From: Parabacteroides sp.
GTDB lineage: Bacteria > Bacteroidota > Bacteroidia > Bacteroidales > Tannerellaceae
DNA: 64,000 nucleotides
NCBI GenBank assembly: GCA_017481945.1
Contig: JAFUOJ010000014.1
Span: 157,476-221,475, forward strand
Reading direction: 5' to 3'
Below, in pieces: positions 17,601 through 26,645 of this stretch. The translations under genes and the position numbers were made by a program. Numbering within the stretch: position 1 is the stretch's first letter; every line of letters begins with the position of its first letter. The notes under the pieces were generated by a model. That model had not been told where the DNA came from. It saw only the letters and a program-made list of their open reading frames with translations, and ran no database searches.

Positions 17601-20151
17601 GGATCCTAAGGATCCAGAGGATCCTCAACCTGATGAGGATCCTAAAAATCCTGGTAGATATGTGCGTTCTGTTCGTTTGATGTTGACACAGATTCAGGAT
17701 ATGCTTTCTTCAACAGATAATCAGGGAACTTTGCGTATTCCTATTCATACGAGAGTAACATCTGTAGGACGAACATTTAAAGTCAATCCAAATAATAATG
17801 TTATTCGATTGGTTCGCACATCGGATGAAGAGGCTCATAAATTGAATCATCCTCTTGAAGAGGTAGGAGCAGGAATACGGATTGCCACATTGGAATCTTT
17901 GGTTATTCCTACAGAGAAAGAGGATGATAAAAATCAAATGAAGGGAGATCCTGCTTGGGATACAGATTATTTTACAATTAAATTTGATCCATCCATTATA
18001 AATGGGGTAAGTTCTACTAATGATATAGAATTCCGTGAAGGCTTCTGGTATATGGTTGAAGTGCCATTTATAGAGTGTCCTATAGATTATGAACCACTTG
18101 TTACTTCTGCTTCTACAGAGGGAACAGATGAGGAATCTTCTGTTTATGAGGGTTCTTTCAAGTTGACATTTAAGGTGGTCCCTGAATATGTAACTTGGAA
18201 AGGTTCTGAAGCTAATATGCACAACTGGAACAACGATGGTCCAAAACATTGGCGTCGCTCTAAAAACAATGAATTGTATTTTGATGGAACGACTACAAAT
18301 GCAGAAGCAAATGGAAATCATGAGGAGGCTTATACTCCAATGCGTTTCACAAAGGTGACTGTAGCTGATAATGGTGGTTCTGCTTATGCCGCTTATCCAT
18401 ATTTGTATAAGTTGAATCTTAAATCCGGAGGTGGTGAATCTAATACAAAATTGTTAGATATGGCACCTGCAGGTATGCCTACTGATATTGGTAGAGCTAC
18501 GACTAATATTGAATATGACTTAGTTGCTGATCCGGATTATCAGAAGATTTTGTGGAATGAAAATAATAAGTATGAAGGAGAGAATATTAAGGATAATGAT
18601 TATGCTTGTGTTCGTTTCTATGGTAATACTTGTGATGAAATCTACTTCAAACCGCAATCTGCGATGTTACATACTGAATATTTGACTTACAATAAGGCTT
18701 GGGTTGATTATGAGTTAGATCCAAATCGTTGGTACACCTTGGCTTCTCCGTTAAAGGGTATTGTTGCCGGTGATATGTATTTGCCGAAATCAGCTCGTCA
18801 GGAAACAGCTGCATTTGCGGATATTACTTATAACACTACTAATTATACCCGTTGGGATCCGGCAGTTTATATGCGTGGTTGGAATAAAGCTGGAGAAGAA
18901 AAAGTTGTTACTAAAGAAGGGTCCGGAATTCAGTATGCAATTTCCGGTTCTTGGAGTAATCTTTATAATAAGGTAAGCGAGCCGTTTACAGCCGGAACAG
19001 GTTTCTCTATTGGGGTAAAGCCAAATAATAAAGAGGCTACTACTGAATCAGAAAAAGTCTTGTTCCGTTTACCAAAGGCTGATACGGAATATACATATTA
19101 TGCAAGCGGTGATGTTGAAGGAACAACACATGATAATCTATCTGCTGTAATAGAGAATGGCAAGCGTAAAGATTATGGTCAGTTATTTACAAATGATTTG
19201 GAGGCAACCGGTAATACTGTTTCTATTGGTAATGGCAATTATCAATTAGTCGGTAATCCGTTTATGGCACACTTGGATATGACTAAGTTTGGAACGTATT
19301 ATATCTTAACTGAAAAAGGAATTGAAACTTCTGTTTTAGGAGAAAGCTTCAGTCTGACAACGAATGCGGACTCAGATCCGAAGAAAGTAGCACCGCTTCA
19401 ATCTTTCATAGTTAGCGGTTCTACGTCCGTAACCTTTACTCCGGATATGATGACTGTACCGTATGATAATACAGGTATAACTTCCGGACTTCGTTCTGCT
19501 ACTTCAGAGAATGAACAGTTGCCGGAAATCCGTATCTCTTTGGAACAGGAGGGTAAGAAGAATACGGCTGTTGTTGCTTATTATGCAACGGCAACAGAAG
19601 GTTATGCACCGAATGAGGACGCGTTGTTGTTTATCGATAAGGAGGTAGGAACACCGCAGATCTATACTGTTGCAGGTAATAAGATGACGGCAATTAATGT
19701 TACTCCGGAGTTGAAAGATCTTCCTTTAGGTGTTTATAGTGCGGATAATACTCCGGTAACTTTGAACTTCCAGGTTTCAGGTGCGATGGGTAATGTCTCT
19801 TTGTATGACCGCGAGACGAAGAAGAGCTATCCATTGACGGGAGGTTTGACAATCACTGTTGAAGGCAATACCTCCGGTCGTTACTTCTTGAGAGGTTCGG
19901 TGGCAACATCGAATGAGATTGTTGCTAAGAAGGAGGCTATCTGCTATAGCGGTGCACCGGGACGTATCGACGTGATTCATTCTGCTTTGTTACAACAAGT
20001 TGCTGTGTATAGCTTATCCGGACAGCGTGTTCGCTTCTTGGATAACTTGAATACACCGACACTGACCATAGATGGTATCACTCCGGGTATCTATGTAGTA
20101 CGTATGGAGGGTACGACAGGTGTACAAACAGAAAAAGTCGAAGTAAAATAG
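14671..20151 (+). CDS. Large exported fimbrial-operon protein with T9SS-type C-terminal domain (Mfa5-like position)
   Basis: The product has 1826 residues and a Sec signal peptide ending near VVWGQ (about residue 29). Beta-rich repeats occupy the N-terminal 900 residues. One stretch (about 430-590, ending DYAIDDVRVYK) resembles a jelly-roll or galactose-binding module. Residues about 945-998 are a Pro/Asp/Glu linker. The segment YQLVGNPFMAHLDM (about 1525) and the last 75 residues (SLSGQRVRF, GIYVVRM, VEVK end) fit T9SS type A cargo domains. In P. gingivalis the last mfa gene, mfa5, also encodes T9SS cargo and a tip protein. I did not see the von Willebrand MIDAS motif expected of Mfa5. The middle of the gene is markedly AT-richer than its ends. 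Confidence 0.75.
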   Translation: MKTKYKQWLRPLFLSLLWLLIGSPVVWGQSYTINLSSQSNILPEKVDTVYIQDGVARELFIPELKLNDGSNSNYQWYVRWYLESGESINGKFKTTEVTIGDVNEGGTATPGKHKGALKNTTDGKSLVWYDKLYVEKELKSTATGASTVSYKASKVVDDVVICDVSMNQVTSSTSGNIVTITEPTLSKRYKFVIRNATIIADRIKAANGEGIETYELFAPKNRVGVNIQMKTAPNNYSWYDGSTMKTGTKFCYVVSNNSSKTLQEGKQVISIGTINNRTVVKVYPDNTSNPLLATFIINPLEDAGFMLQEQVAEATDSRRKPTEYGYLYQEVGSADFDMNNRTSELMTDNNIYGSPLNTVTEPDKTNYAFLDPQLTRRTDDKYTALQNQYGLYRSANVKDVSTNDVKGYFWFTSLRGGTPAGTAIYDLTYYNTARREFGLFYYIDASNEPGRLVKLKLDGTLCAGTELIVNAWVNDMTTADDDKSNGKPLPPNININFIGVKEGTETVLHRFTSGDALTSYNSSEKTSDGEDINSNIGKWQQLCYSFTVDPQKYDITAYDDFYVEVQNNAAHTYGADYAIDDVRVYKTLPKVEAFQADFCEDNASISSYLKLRAPFEQLLRNIGLTELNEATKIVTDSDESNNLAETSNGEYSHGWHPRHYHMYYTVTYKEHDTWKYLGLDYHSNPHKGGSDNTKDKDALYGTSVISANFIDMPTQAPEDRTQSIAWTEVVDGVKYIVFDSIPIHKHTYQATDGTTREFETLELGRDYFIQIFPQLGESSGRDTPDEPCAIATKFTVHKSLELKYGEVQLEDVTILEPGNTITGVLRYQDKQSLEWTTVPNAEFDWYYGPTAGMPEGEDITSMLKKLREDKRITTIQGLESASGDNDNIVSFFKTNKDYLKLGESSFTIPANPIYQLTVVPVITDDLVDENINLCYEGRTLTFDPVLDPGDPEVDYPEPDDPDPNTPGDEPTPENPDPDPKDPEDPQPDEDPKNPGRYVRSVRLMLTQIQDMLSSTDNQGTLRIPIHTRVTSVGRTFKVNPNNNVIRLVRTSDEEAHKLNHPLEEVGAGIRIATLESLVIPTEKEDDKNQMKGDPAWDTDYFTIKFDPSIINGVSSTNDIEFREGFWYMVEVPFIECPIDYEPLVTSASTEGTDEESSVYEGSFKLTFKVVPEYVTWKGSEANMHNWNNDGPKHWRRSKNNELYFDGTTTNAEANGNHEEAYTPMRFTKVTVADNGGSAYAAYPYLYKLNLKSGGGESNTKLLDMAPAGMPTDIGRATTNIEYDLVADPDYQKILWNENNKYEGENIKDNDYACVRFYGNTCDEIYFKPQSAMLHTEYLTYNKAWVDYELDPNRWYTLASPLKGIVAGDMYLPKSARQETAAFADITYNTTNYTRWDPAVYMRGWNKAGEEKVVTKEGSGIQYAISGSWSNLYNKVSEPFTAGTGFSIGVKPNNKEATTESEKVLFRLPKADTEYTYYASGDVEGTTHDNLSAVIENGKRKDYGQLFTNDLEATGNTVSIGNGNYQLVGNPFMAHLDMTKFGTYYILTEKGIETSVLGESFSLTTNADSDPKKVAPLQSFIVSGSTSVTFTPDMMTVPYDNTGITSGLRSATSENEQLPEIRISLEQEGKKNTAVVAYYATATEGYAPNEDALLFIDKEVGTPQIYTVAGNKMTAINVTPELKDLPLGVYSADNTPVTLNFQVSGAMGNVSLYDRETKKSYPLTGGLTITVEGNTSGRYFLRGSVATSNEIVAKKEAICYSGAPGRIDVIHSALLQQVAVYSLSGQRVRFLDNLNTPTLTIDGITPGIYVVRMEGTTGVQTEKVEVK

Positions 20152-20192
20152 GAAATTAAATCTAATATTATAATCCTGTAAGTGGTGTTAAT

Positions 20193-20230
20193 CCCTGTTC
20201 TCTCTTCGGAGGGAGCAGGGATTGTTTTTA
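20193..20230 (+). terminator. Rho-independent terminator of the fimbrial operon
   Basis: Stem ccctgttctctc/gagggagcaggg with two G.U pairs around a ttcg loop, followed by the T-rich stretch attgttttta. It lies 42 bp after the last fimbrial gene. Confidence 0.8.
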
Positions 20231-20292
20231 TTCCCCTTTCCCTTATCCGGAAAGTGTTTATTTAAGGAGATAGTTTCTTAAGTGATTAGGAA

Positions 20293-20329
20293 TAAAAAAA
20301 GAGGCTGTCCTTATGAGGACAACCTCTTT
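20293..20329 (-). terminator. Terminator of the serine palmitoyltransferase gene
   Basis: On the minus strand a 13-14 bp stem (aaagaggttgtcct/aggacagcctcttt, one wobble) with a short loop is followed by seven T. It begins about 22 bases past the stop codon. Confidence 0.85.
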
Positions 20330-20351
20330 GAGCTTTATGTAGAAACTTTTT

Positions 20352-21539
20352 TTATTTTATGATGTTGTGTTTCTTGAAGACTTTCTCGATGGTTTCCAAA
20401 GCATAGTCTAATTGTGCTTTGGTATGAGTGGCCATCAATGAGAAGCGAATTAAAGTGTCTTCTGAAGCAACTGCCGGAGAAACAACCGGGTTTACGAACA
20501 CACCTGCTTCAAACAACTCTTTTACAATCAAGAAAGTAAGGTCGTTGTTGCGGATGTACAATGGGATGATCGGTGTAGATGTATTACCGATTTCACAACC
20601 CATGTTGCGGAAACCTTCCAAAGCGTAGTGAGTCAAATCCCACAAATGCTCGATACGTTCCGGTTCGCTCAACATGATATCCAATGCAGCGTTGGCAGCA
20701 GCTGTAGCAGCCGGTGTGTTACTTGCACTGAAGATATAAGAACGAGAGTGATGACGAAGGTAGTTGATGATAGAGGAGTCAGCAGCGATAAATCCGCCGA
20801 TAGAGGCGAAAGACTTACTGAATGTACCCATGATCAAGTCTACGTCTTTAGTTACACCGAAGTGATCGCAAGTACCACGTCCGCATTTACCGAATACACC
20901 GATACCGTGTGCTTCGTCAACCATGATGTTTGCGTTGTATTTCTTTGCTAAAGCGACGATTTCAGGTAATTTAGCTACGTCACCTTCCATACTGAATACA
21001 CCGTCAGTTACAATCAGTTTCACTTTGTCCGGTTCGCATTTCTGAAGCTGCTTTTCCAGCGAATCCATGTCGTTGTGTTTGTATTTCAATTTTGTTGAGA
21101 AAGACAAACGGTGACCTTCGATGATAGAAGCGTGATCCAATTCATCCCAAAGAATATAATCTTCACGACCTGTTAGACAAGATACAACTCCTAAATTTAC
21201 TTGGAAACCTGTAGAATAGACAATAGCTTCTTCTTTACCTACAAATTCAGCCAAACGTTTTTCCAACTGAATATGTAAGTCTAATGTTCCGTTTAAGAAG
21301 CGAGAACCTGCACATCCTGTACCATATTTCTTGGTGGCTTCAATGGCTGCCTCTTTTACTTTTGGGTGGTTTGTCAAACCTAAATAGGCATTAGAACCAA
21401 ACATCAGAACTTTCTTCCCACTGATTGTTACTTCTGTGTCTTGATCACTTTCAATCATTCTGAAGTAAGGATAAATACCTGCTGCCATTGCACGCTGAGG
21501 TATATCGTACTTTGATAATTTCTCTTGTAAAAGTTTCAT
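20352..21539 (-). CDS. spt: Serine palmitoyltransferase (alpha-oxoamine synthase family)
   Basis: This PLP enzyme condenses L-serine with a fatty acyl-CoA to 3-ketosphinganine, the first step of sphingolipid synthesis. The 395-residue protein has the family residues: His136 (DELDHAS) stacking on PLP, Asp208 in DEAHG, and the Schiff-base Lys242 in GTFSKSFASIGGF. The close relatives KBL and BioF catalyse similar chemistry. I prefer SPT because the whole sequence closely resembles the Bacteroides SPT as I know it (for example FSASNTPAATA and LKYKHNDM), and because a lipid kinase is divergently adjacent. A PLP-family misassignment remains possible. Confidence 0.82.
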   Translation of the reverse strand: MKLLQEKLSKYDIPQRAMAAGIYPYFRMIESDQDTEVTISGKKVLMFGSNAYLGLTNHPKVKEAAIEATKKYGTGCAGSRFLNGTLDLHIQLEKRLAEFVGKEEAIVYSTGFQVNLGVVSCLTGREDYILWDELDHASIIEGHRLSFSTKLKYKHNDMDSLEKQLQKCEPDKVKLIVTDGVFSMEGDVAKLPEIVALAKKYNANIMVDEAHGIGVFGKCGRGTCDHFGVTKDVDLIMGTFSKSFASIGGFIAADSSIINYLRHHSRSYIFSASNTPAATAAANAALDIMLSEPERIEHLWDLTHYALEGFRNMGCEIGNTSTPIIPLYIRNNDLTFLIVKELFEAGVFVNPVVSPAVASEDTLIRFSLMATHTKAQLDYALETIEKVFKKHNIIK

Positions 21540-21639
21540 ATTTATATTTAAACAGAGAATGATTTTCTCGATAAGTTATTAATCAAATAAGATAATAATT
21601 TGTATCCCACATAAATCTGTGTCTCAGCAAATCCGGCTG

Positions 21640-21708
21640 CAAAAGTAGTAAAAAATAACTTATTGTCGGCTTAAATGCTTTAAAAGTTTTACAAAAGTAT
21701 TATTTTTG
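21640..21708. promoter_or_regulatory. Divergent promoter region between spt and the lipid kinase
   Basis: TAnnTTTG-type -7 boxes occur in both orientations: TACTTTTG on the minus strand at 21640-21647 and at 21692-21699, and TATTTTTG on the plus strand at 21701-21708. No clear TTTG -33 partner at the right distance was found, so these are -7 calls only. Confidence 0.4.
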
Positions 21709-21734
21709 TCCTTTCAAAACGGAAAATAGTGAGG

Positions 21735-22706
21735 ATGAGAGGACAGGCAGTCAAAATACAGGCCATAATAAATCCGATTTCGGGTGTCGGTTCAAAGCGA
21801 AAGATACCCAAGATGATAGAACAGGCGTTTGCGAATAAAAACTGTTCGGTAAATATCTCATTTACTGAATATGCGGGACATGCCAGTCTGTTAACTCGGG
21901 AAGCTTTGGCACAAGGGGTTGATTGTGTGATAGCAGTTGGAGGAGATGGGACAGTCAATGAGATTGCCCGTGCCATGATTCGTTCAAACGCTGTGTTGGG
22001 AATTATCCCGAAGGGATCCGGAAATGGATTGGCGCGTGAATTACATATTCCGATGGATGTTCGTCGGGCGTTGGATTTGATTGTCAAGAGACATATTTCG
22101 ACGATTGACTGTTGCCAAGCGAATGGACGTATCTTTTTCTGTACTTGTGGGGTCGGATTTGACGCTGCTGTGAGCCAGAAGTTTGCCGAGGAGAAGCGTC
22201 GGGGTTCTCTTACCTATATAAAGAGCACGATCGAGGAGTACTTGAGTTTCCGACCGGAATCCTACGAATTGCAGATTGACAACCAGACCATCAAAGAAAA
22301 GGCCTTTTTGGTGGCTTGTGGAAATGCCTCTCAGTATGGTAATAATGCCTTTATTGCTCCTCATGCCAATATACAGGACGGACAGATGGATATTACCATC
22401 TTAACCCCTTTCAGCCCTTTGGATATTGCTCCGTTGGCAATTCAGCTATTCACGAAGCAGATAGACAAGAACAGTAAGATTAAGACTTTCAAAGGAAAAG
22501 ACATCTCCATCATCCGACAGAAAGCCGGAATTATGCATTTGGATGGAGAACCAATCATGGCTGACAGCCGTATTGATATATCCATTATCCCGAAGTCTCT
22601 ACATGTTTTTACACCGGAGACAGTCTCTTTTACCCAAGGGGTTGAGAATCTCTTTGGTGAAGTTACCCGCTTCTTTGATAAGAAACTTCCTTACATCTTT
22701 AAATAG
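21735..22706 (+). CDS. Diacylglycerol/sphingosine-type lipid kinase
   Basis: This is a member of the DAGK-catalytic family, which phosphorylates a hydroxyl on a lipid such as diacylglycerol, ceramide or a sphingoid base. Signatures: N-terminal INPISGVGSKRK, the nucleotide-binding GGDGTVNEIAR (about residues 71-81), KGSGNGLARE, and the C-terminal HLDGEPI. Length (about 323) is normal. ATG 21735 is chosen; a GTG two codons upstream at 21729 is in frame. Divergence from the serine palmitoyltransferase gene suggests a sphingolipid substrate, but specificity cannot be read from sequence. The 3' end overlaps the convergent trmN6 by 16 bp. Confidence 0.85.
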   Translation: MRGQAVKIQAIINPISGVGSKRKIPKMIEQAFANKNCSVNISFTEYAGHASLLTREALAQGVDCVIAVGGDGTVNEIARAMIRSNAVLGIIPKGSGNGLARELHIPMDVRRALDLIVKRHISTIDCCQANGRIFFCTCGVGFDAAVSQKFAEEKRRGSLTYIKSTIEEYLSFRPESYELQIDNQTIKEKAFLVACGNASQYGNNAFIAPHANIQDGQMDITILTPFSPLDIAPLAIQLFTKQIDKNSKIKTFKGKDISIIRQKAGIMHLDGEPIMADSRIDISIIPKSLHVFTPETVSFTQGVENLFGEVTRFFDKKLPYIFK

Positions 22707-23407
22707 AACGCTTGGGTCAGACGGATATACTCTTCGGTGTACTGATGTCTGGCGATCTCTATGGTCAAAGTATCAGCAAGAACCGATGAGGAAAGCGGCT
22801 CTTTTCTTAGTTCAACTAAGATTCGTTTGGGGGCAGCGTTGAGGGTAGGAATCACTGCTGTCTCTTTGGAGAGAAACAGTTCCTCCTGTTGAGCCTCCTT
22901 CAAAAGCATTTCCCGTTGATCATAAGGTAAGATAAGCGCAATTCTTCCTTGATGGGTTAATAACCGGCGGCTGTCGTGTAATAGCTCCTTCAAAGAGAGG
23001 GTATCTGTATGTCTTGCGGTGTTACGTTGCCGGTTCGGACATTTCAATGAATCGACAAAGTAGGGAGGATTGGAGACTATCAGGTCGTACCTCCGGGTAC
23101 AATGGGGTGTATAGTCGGCTAACGACTGATGAAATATTTGTACACGTTCGGCAAAGGGAGATAGCTGTCTGTTTTCTTCTGCCTGTAGATAGGCTCCGGC
23201 ATCTATATCGATTGCGTCAATTTGTGCCAGACTGCGTTGTGCCAACATGAGGGCAATGAGTCCCGTACCGGTTCCTACATCTAAGATATGATGACAGGCG
23301 GTAGTATCACTCCAAGCACCGAGTAAAACGCCATCGGTTCCCACCTTCATGGCGCATTGGCCGTGGTGGATGGTGAATTGTTTGAATTGAAAATAGCTGT
23401 TAGGCAT
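22691..23407 (-). CDS. trmN6: tRNA1(Val) A37 N6-methyltransferase
   Basis: This SAM-dependent class I methyltransferase modifies A37 of tRNA-Val in Escherichia coli (YfiC/TrmN6). The product of 238 residues starts FQFKQFTIHHGQCAMKVGTDGVLLGAW, the typical family opening. It has the SAM loop LDVGTGTGLIALML and the adenine-N6 catalytic NPPY motif (IVSNPPYF). The frame continues to 23470, but ATG 23407 (MPNSYFQFKQF) matches homologues. A minus-strand TACTTTTG box lies at 23429-23436. Confidence 0.88.
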   Translation of the reverse strand: MPNSYFQFKQFTIHHGQCAMKVGTDGVLLGAWSDTTACHHILDVGTGTGLIALMLAQRSLAQIDAIDIDAGAYLQAEENRQLSPFAERVQIFHQSLADYTPHCTRRYDLIVSNPPYFVDSLKCPNRQRNTARHTDTLSLKELLHDSRRLLTHQGRIALILPYDQREMLLKEAQQEELFLSKETAVIPTLNAAPKRILVELRKEPLSSSVLADTLTIEIARHQYTEEYIRLTQAFYLKM

Positions 23408-23534
23408 AGAGTTTTCTAATAAATTCCACAAAAGTACGGCGTTTTGCCTTAAAAGTGGTAACTTTGGCACGTTTATTGTAGAAAGAAAAGTAGTAATAGA
23501 GAAGAGTAATTCACAATTGTGATAATACGAATAT

Positions 23535-25997
23535 ATGAAGAAAGAAAAAATAACGATGTTTGCTGAAGAGTCTTATAATGATTTGGATGATAATATCGGT
23601 ATTGTAATGCCGATTCTTACAGATTGTGATGTAGATGAAGACTTTACAGAGGGGATTGAAAAAGTAGGGGAGATCCTGCCGATTTTACCGCTTCGGAATA
23701 TGGTTTTATTTCCGGGGGTGGCTATGCCGGTCATGGTAGGACGTCCTAAATCTATGCGTTTGATTAAAGATGCAGCCCTTAATAAAAAACTGATTGGTGT
23801 AGTCTGCCAAAAAGATATGGATACGGAAGATCCAAAGTTGAAGGATTTGTATTCAACGGGAGTCGTAGCGGATATTGTTCGTGTGTTGGAAATGCCGGAT
23901 GGAACAACTACGGTTATTTTGCAGGGGAAGAAACGTTTCCATTTAGAGGAGTTGACAACGGTGGAACCCTATCTGACCGGAAGTGTCCGGTTGTTGGAGG
24001 ACACTATGCCAGAAAAGTCCGATCGTGAGTTTGAGGCATTGATTTCTACTATTAAGGACTTAACCATAAAGATGTTAAGTGCCGTAAATGAGCCACCACG
24101 TGACTTGATATTTTCGATTAAAAACAATAAGAATGTATTGTATTTGGTCAATTTCTCTTGTAGTAATATCCCTAATGGAGCTGCTGAAAAACAGGATCTG
24201 TTGTTGATCGGAAACTTGAAAGACCGTGCTTATCGTCTGTTGTTTATCTTGAACCGAGAGTATCAGCTGGTTGAACTGAAGAAGTCTATTCAGATGAAAA
24301 CCCATGAAGATATTAATCAGCAACAGAAGGAGTATTTCTTACAACAGCAGATTAAGACAATACAGGAGGAGTTAGGCGGTAACATCAATGAATTGGAAAT
24401 TCGGGAACTACGGGAGAAGGCGGCTAAAAAGAAATGGCCGGCAGCAGTTGCTGAAACGTTTGAGAAAGAGGTTCGTAAGTTGGAACGTCTACATCCACAG
24501 TCACCGGACTTCTCTATTCAGACGCAATATGTACAGACGATTGTCAATCTGCCATGGAATGAATATAGCAAAGATAATTTTAATTTAGCTCATGCTCAGA
24601 AGGTCTTAGACCGAGACCATTATGGATTGGAGAAGGTGAAAGAGCGTATCATTGAACATTTGGCTGTCTTGAAGTTGAAGGGAGATATGAAATCACCTAT
24701 CATCTGTCTGTATGGCCCTCCGGGAGTGGGTAAAACCTCTTTAGGACGTTCGATTGCTGAAGCGTTACATCGGAAATATGTACGTGTCTCTTTGGGCGGT
24801 TTGCATGATGAGGCTGAAATACGCGGACACCGTCGTACCTATATCGGTGCCATGTCCGGTCGTATCATTCAGAACCTACAAAAAGCAGGTACTTCCAATC
24901 CTGTTTTTATCTTGGATGAGATTGACAAGGTAACAAATGACTTCAAAGGTGATCCGGCTTCTGCTTTGTTGGAGGTATTGGATCCGGAACAGAATAATGC
25001 CTTCCATGATAATTACTTAGATATAGACTATGATCTGAGTAAGGTAATGTTTATCGCTACGGCAAATAATTTGAATACGATTTCACAGCCGTTGTTAGAC
25101 CGTATGGAATTGATCGAAGTCAGCGGTTATATCTTGGAAGAGAAGGTCGAGATTGCAGCGCGTCACTTGGTTCCTAAACAGTTGGAGGCACATGGATTAC
25201 CAAAGGGAAAGGTGAAATTCCCGAAGAAGACTTTGCAATTGATTATCGAGGCCTATACACGTGAGAGCGGTGTGCGTGAGCTGGATAAGAAGATTGCTAA
25301 AATCATGCGTAAGTTGGCACGTAAGTTAGCGTCAGGCGAGGAGCTACCGACTCATATTCGTCCGGAAGATTTGTCTGAGTATCTGGGAGCAGTAGAATAT
25401 ACGTGCGACAAGTATCAGGGAAATGAGTACGCCGGTGTGGTGACCGGATTGGCTTGGACGGCTGTTGGCGGTGAGATCCTTTTTGTTGAGTCCAGCTTGA
25501 GTAAAGGAAAAGGCTCAAAGCTTACTTTGACAGGTAATTTGGGAGATGTAATGAAAGAGTCTGCCATGTTGGCACTTGAATATATTCATGCGCATGCGAC
25601 AAAATTCGGTATTGACGAGGCGATGTTTGAAAACTGGAATGTCCATGTTCATGTACCGGAGGGAGCCATTCCTAAAGATGGACCGAGTGCCGGTATTACG
25701 ATGGTAACCTCATTGGTTTCTGCTTTCACGCAGCGTAAGGTACGTAGTAACTTGGCGATGACCGGTGAAATCACGTTGCGCGGAAAAGTGCTTCCGGTAG
25801 GAGGAATCAAGGAAAAGATTTTGGCAGCGAAACGTGCCGGAATCAAGGAGTTGATTCTTTGTAAGGAAAATCAGAAGGATATTGACGAGATCAAACCGGA
25901 CTATTTGAAAGGGTTGACTTTCCACTATGTAGAGGATATTTGTCAAGTGGTAGATTTAGCCCTGTTGAAAGAGAAAGTATCTAATCCATTGTTTTAG
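23535..25997 (+). CDS. lon: ATP-dependent Lon protease
   Basis: Lon is the cytoplasmic AAA+ serine protease for damaged and regulatory proteins. The 820-residue product has the N-terminal LON domain (about 48-245, starting [14 protein letters not shown]), a coiled-coil linker, Walker [10 protein letters not shown] (about 396-404) and Walker B FILDEIDK. The protease domain carries the Ser718/Lys761 dyad (PKDGPSAG and [14 protein letters not shown]). A 45-residue acidic N-terminal extension precedes the LON domain, as in many Bacteroidota. A TAACTTTG box at 23459-23466 is a possible -7. A strong terminator follows. Confidence 0.97.
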   Translation: MKKEKITMFAEESYNDLDDNIGIVMPILTDCDVDEDFTEGIEKVGEILPILPLRNMVLFPGVAMPVMVGRPKSMRLIKDAALNKKLIGVVCQKDMDTEDPKLKDLYSTGVVADIVRVLEMPDGTTTVILQGKKRFHLEELTTVEPYLTGSVRLLEDTMPEKSDREFEALISTIKDLTIKMLSAVNEPPRDLIFSIKNNKNVLYLVNFSCSNIPNGAAEKQDLLLIGNLKDRAYRLLFILNREYQLVELKKSIQMKTHEDINQQQKEYFLQQQIKTIQEELGGNINELEIRELREKAAKKKWPAAVAETFEKEVRKLERLHPQSPDFSIQTQYVQTIVNLPWNEYSKDNFNLAHAQKVLDRDHYGLEKVKERIIEHLAVLKLKGDMKSPIICLYGPPGVGKTSLGRSIAEALHRKYVRVSLGGLHDEAEIRGHRRTYIGAMSGRIIQNLQKAGTSNPVFILDEIDKVTNDFKGDPASALLEVLDPEQNNAFHDNYLDIDYDLSKVMFIATANNLNTISQPLLDRMELIEVSGYILEEKVEIAARHLVPKQLEAHGLPKGKVKFPKKTLQLIIEAYTRESGVRELDKKIAKIMRKLARKLASGEELPTHIRPEDLSEYLGAVEYTCDKYQGNEYAGVVTGLAWTAVGGEILFVESSLSKGKGSKLTLTGNLGDVMKESAMLALEYIHAHATKFGIDEAMFENWNVHVHVPEGAIPKDGPSAGITMVTSLVSAFTQRKVRSNLAMTGEITLRGKVLPVGGIKEKILAAKRAGIKELILCKENQKDIDEIKPDYLKGLTFHYVEDICQVVDLALLKEKVSNPLF

Positions 25998-26020
25998 GTA
26001 AGTTAGTTTATAAGTAGATG

Positions 26021-26057
26021 AAAGCCATTGTCTTGTTGAGGGACAATGGCTTTTTTA
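26021..26057 (+). terminator. Terminator of lon
   Basis: A perfect stem (aaagccattgtc/gacaatggcttt region) is followed by a run of T and lies 24 bp after the lon stop. Confidence 0.88.
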
Positions 26058-26166
26058 TTGCTTACTGGTTTGAAAGCGTTGCTTATTGATTCTTTATCGG
26101 GTGCTTATGGAAGAGGAGGGGAGACGGCAGCTGTTTTTAGGTAGATAGGTTGCTCTTATCGGACAG

Positions 26167-26541
26167 AAAAGTTCCAAAAGTTCCAAAAATTCCTATAGTA
26201 TATTTTTTTAATACATATTCTTGATTTGATGAAAAATGGGTTTGCAATTTATTGATGTCTAGTGAATTGTAGTACGGTTATTTCGCTATATGTATTGTTT
26301 GAAGGGACGAAATCGGACATGAACCGGACACTTTTCGGGGGATGTAGACTGCTTGAGCTTTCTCTGTACTCGGAAAGGATGGGAAATGTGTCCGGAACTT
26401 GTCCGGAAAGAGGTTGAAAAAAGAGGTAATAGTAATTGGATTTTTGTTTTATTGCATTGATTGATAATACGATACGTGTATGTAGTAAAATTGTTGTTTT
26501 TAGAATATACTATAGGAATTTTTGGAACTTTTGGAACTTTT
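26167..26541. repeat. Non-coding element with perfect 38-bp terminal inverted repeats (MITE-like)
   Basis: Arms at 26167-26204 and 26504-26541 are exact reverse complements over 38 bp and enclose 299 bp. Each arm contains two gttccaaa-type iterations followed by attcctatag. The interior has a further inverted pair (ccggacac at 26324-26331, gtgtccgg at 26388-26395) and several tccgg words but no convincing ORF. No target-site duplication was identified. It occupies most of a 648-bp interval (25998-26645) that otherwise holds only the two flanking terminators. A miniature transposable element or a structured RNA are the main alternatives. Confidence 0.75.
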
Positions 26542-26571
26542 TGCGGGGATTTCGGCTCTTAGCTTTAAGGG

Positions 26572-26619
26572 AAGATAAAAATAAAGGACCCTTCTTTCTC
26601 ACGAAAGAAAAGGGCCCTT
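26572..26619 (-). terminator. Terminator of the DUF5606 gene
   Basis: On the minus strand a near-perfect stem (aagggcccttttctttc with gaaagaagggtcctt) is followed by tttattttta. It starts 27 bp beyond the stop codon. Confidence 0.8.
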
Positions 26620-26645
26620 AATATGAGTACCTATGTTGCATTTAT

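Noticed and set aside
17710-18321. Long minus-strand open frame (203 codons) inside the giant fimbrial protein gene
   Set aside because: Antisense to a clear coding frame, with low-complexity Ile/Phe/Arg/Ser content and no start context.
14671-20151. von Willebrand A domain as in Mfa5
   Set aside because: No DxSxS MIDAS motif found on reading; the Mfa5 label is positional only.
20352-21539. 2-amino-3-ketobutyrate CoA ligase (kbl) or BioF
   Set aside because: Same family and length, but the sequence fits Bacteroides serine palmitoyltransferase better and no threonine dehydrogenase or biotin genes are nearby.
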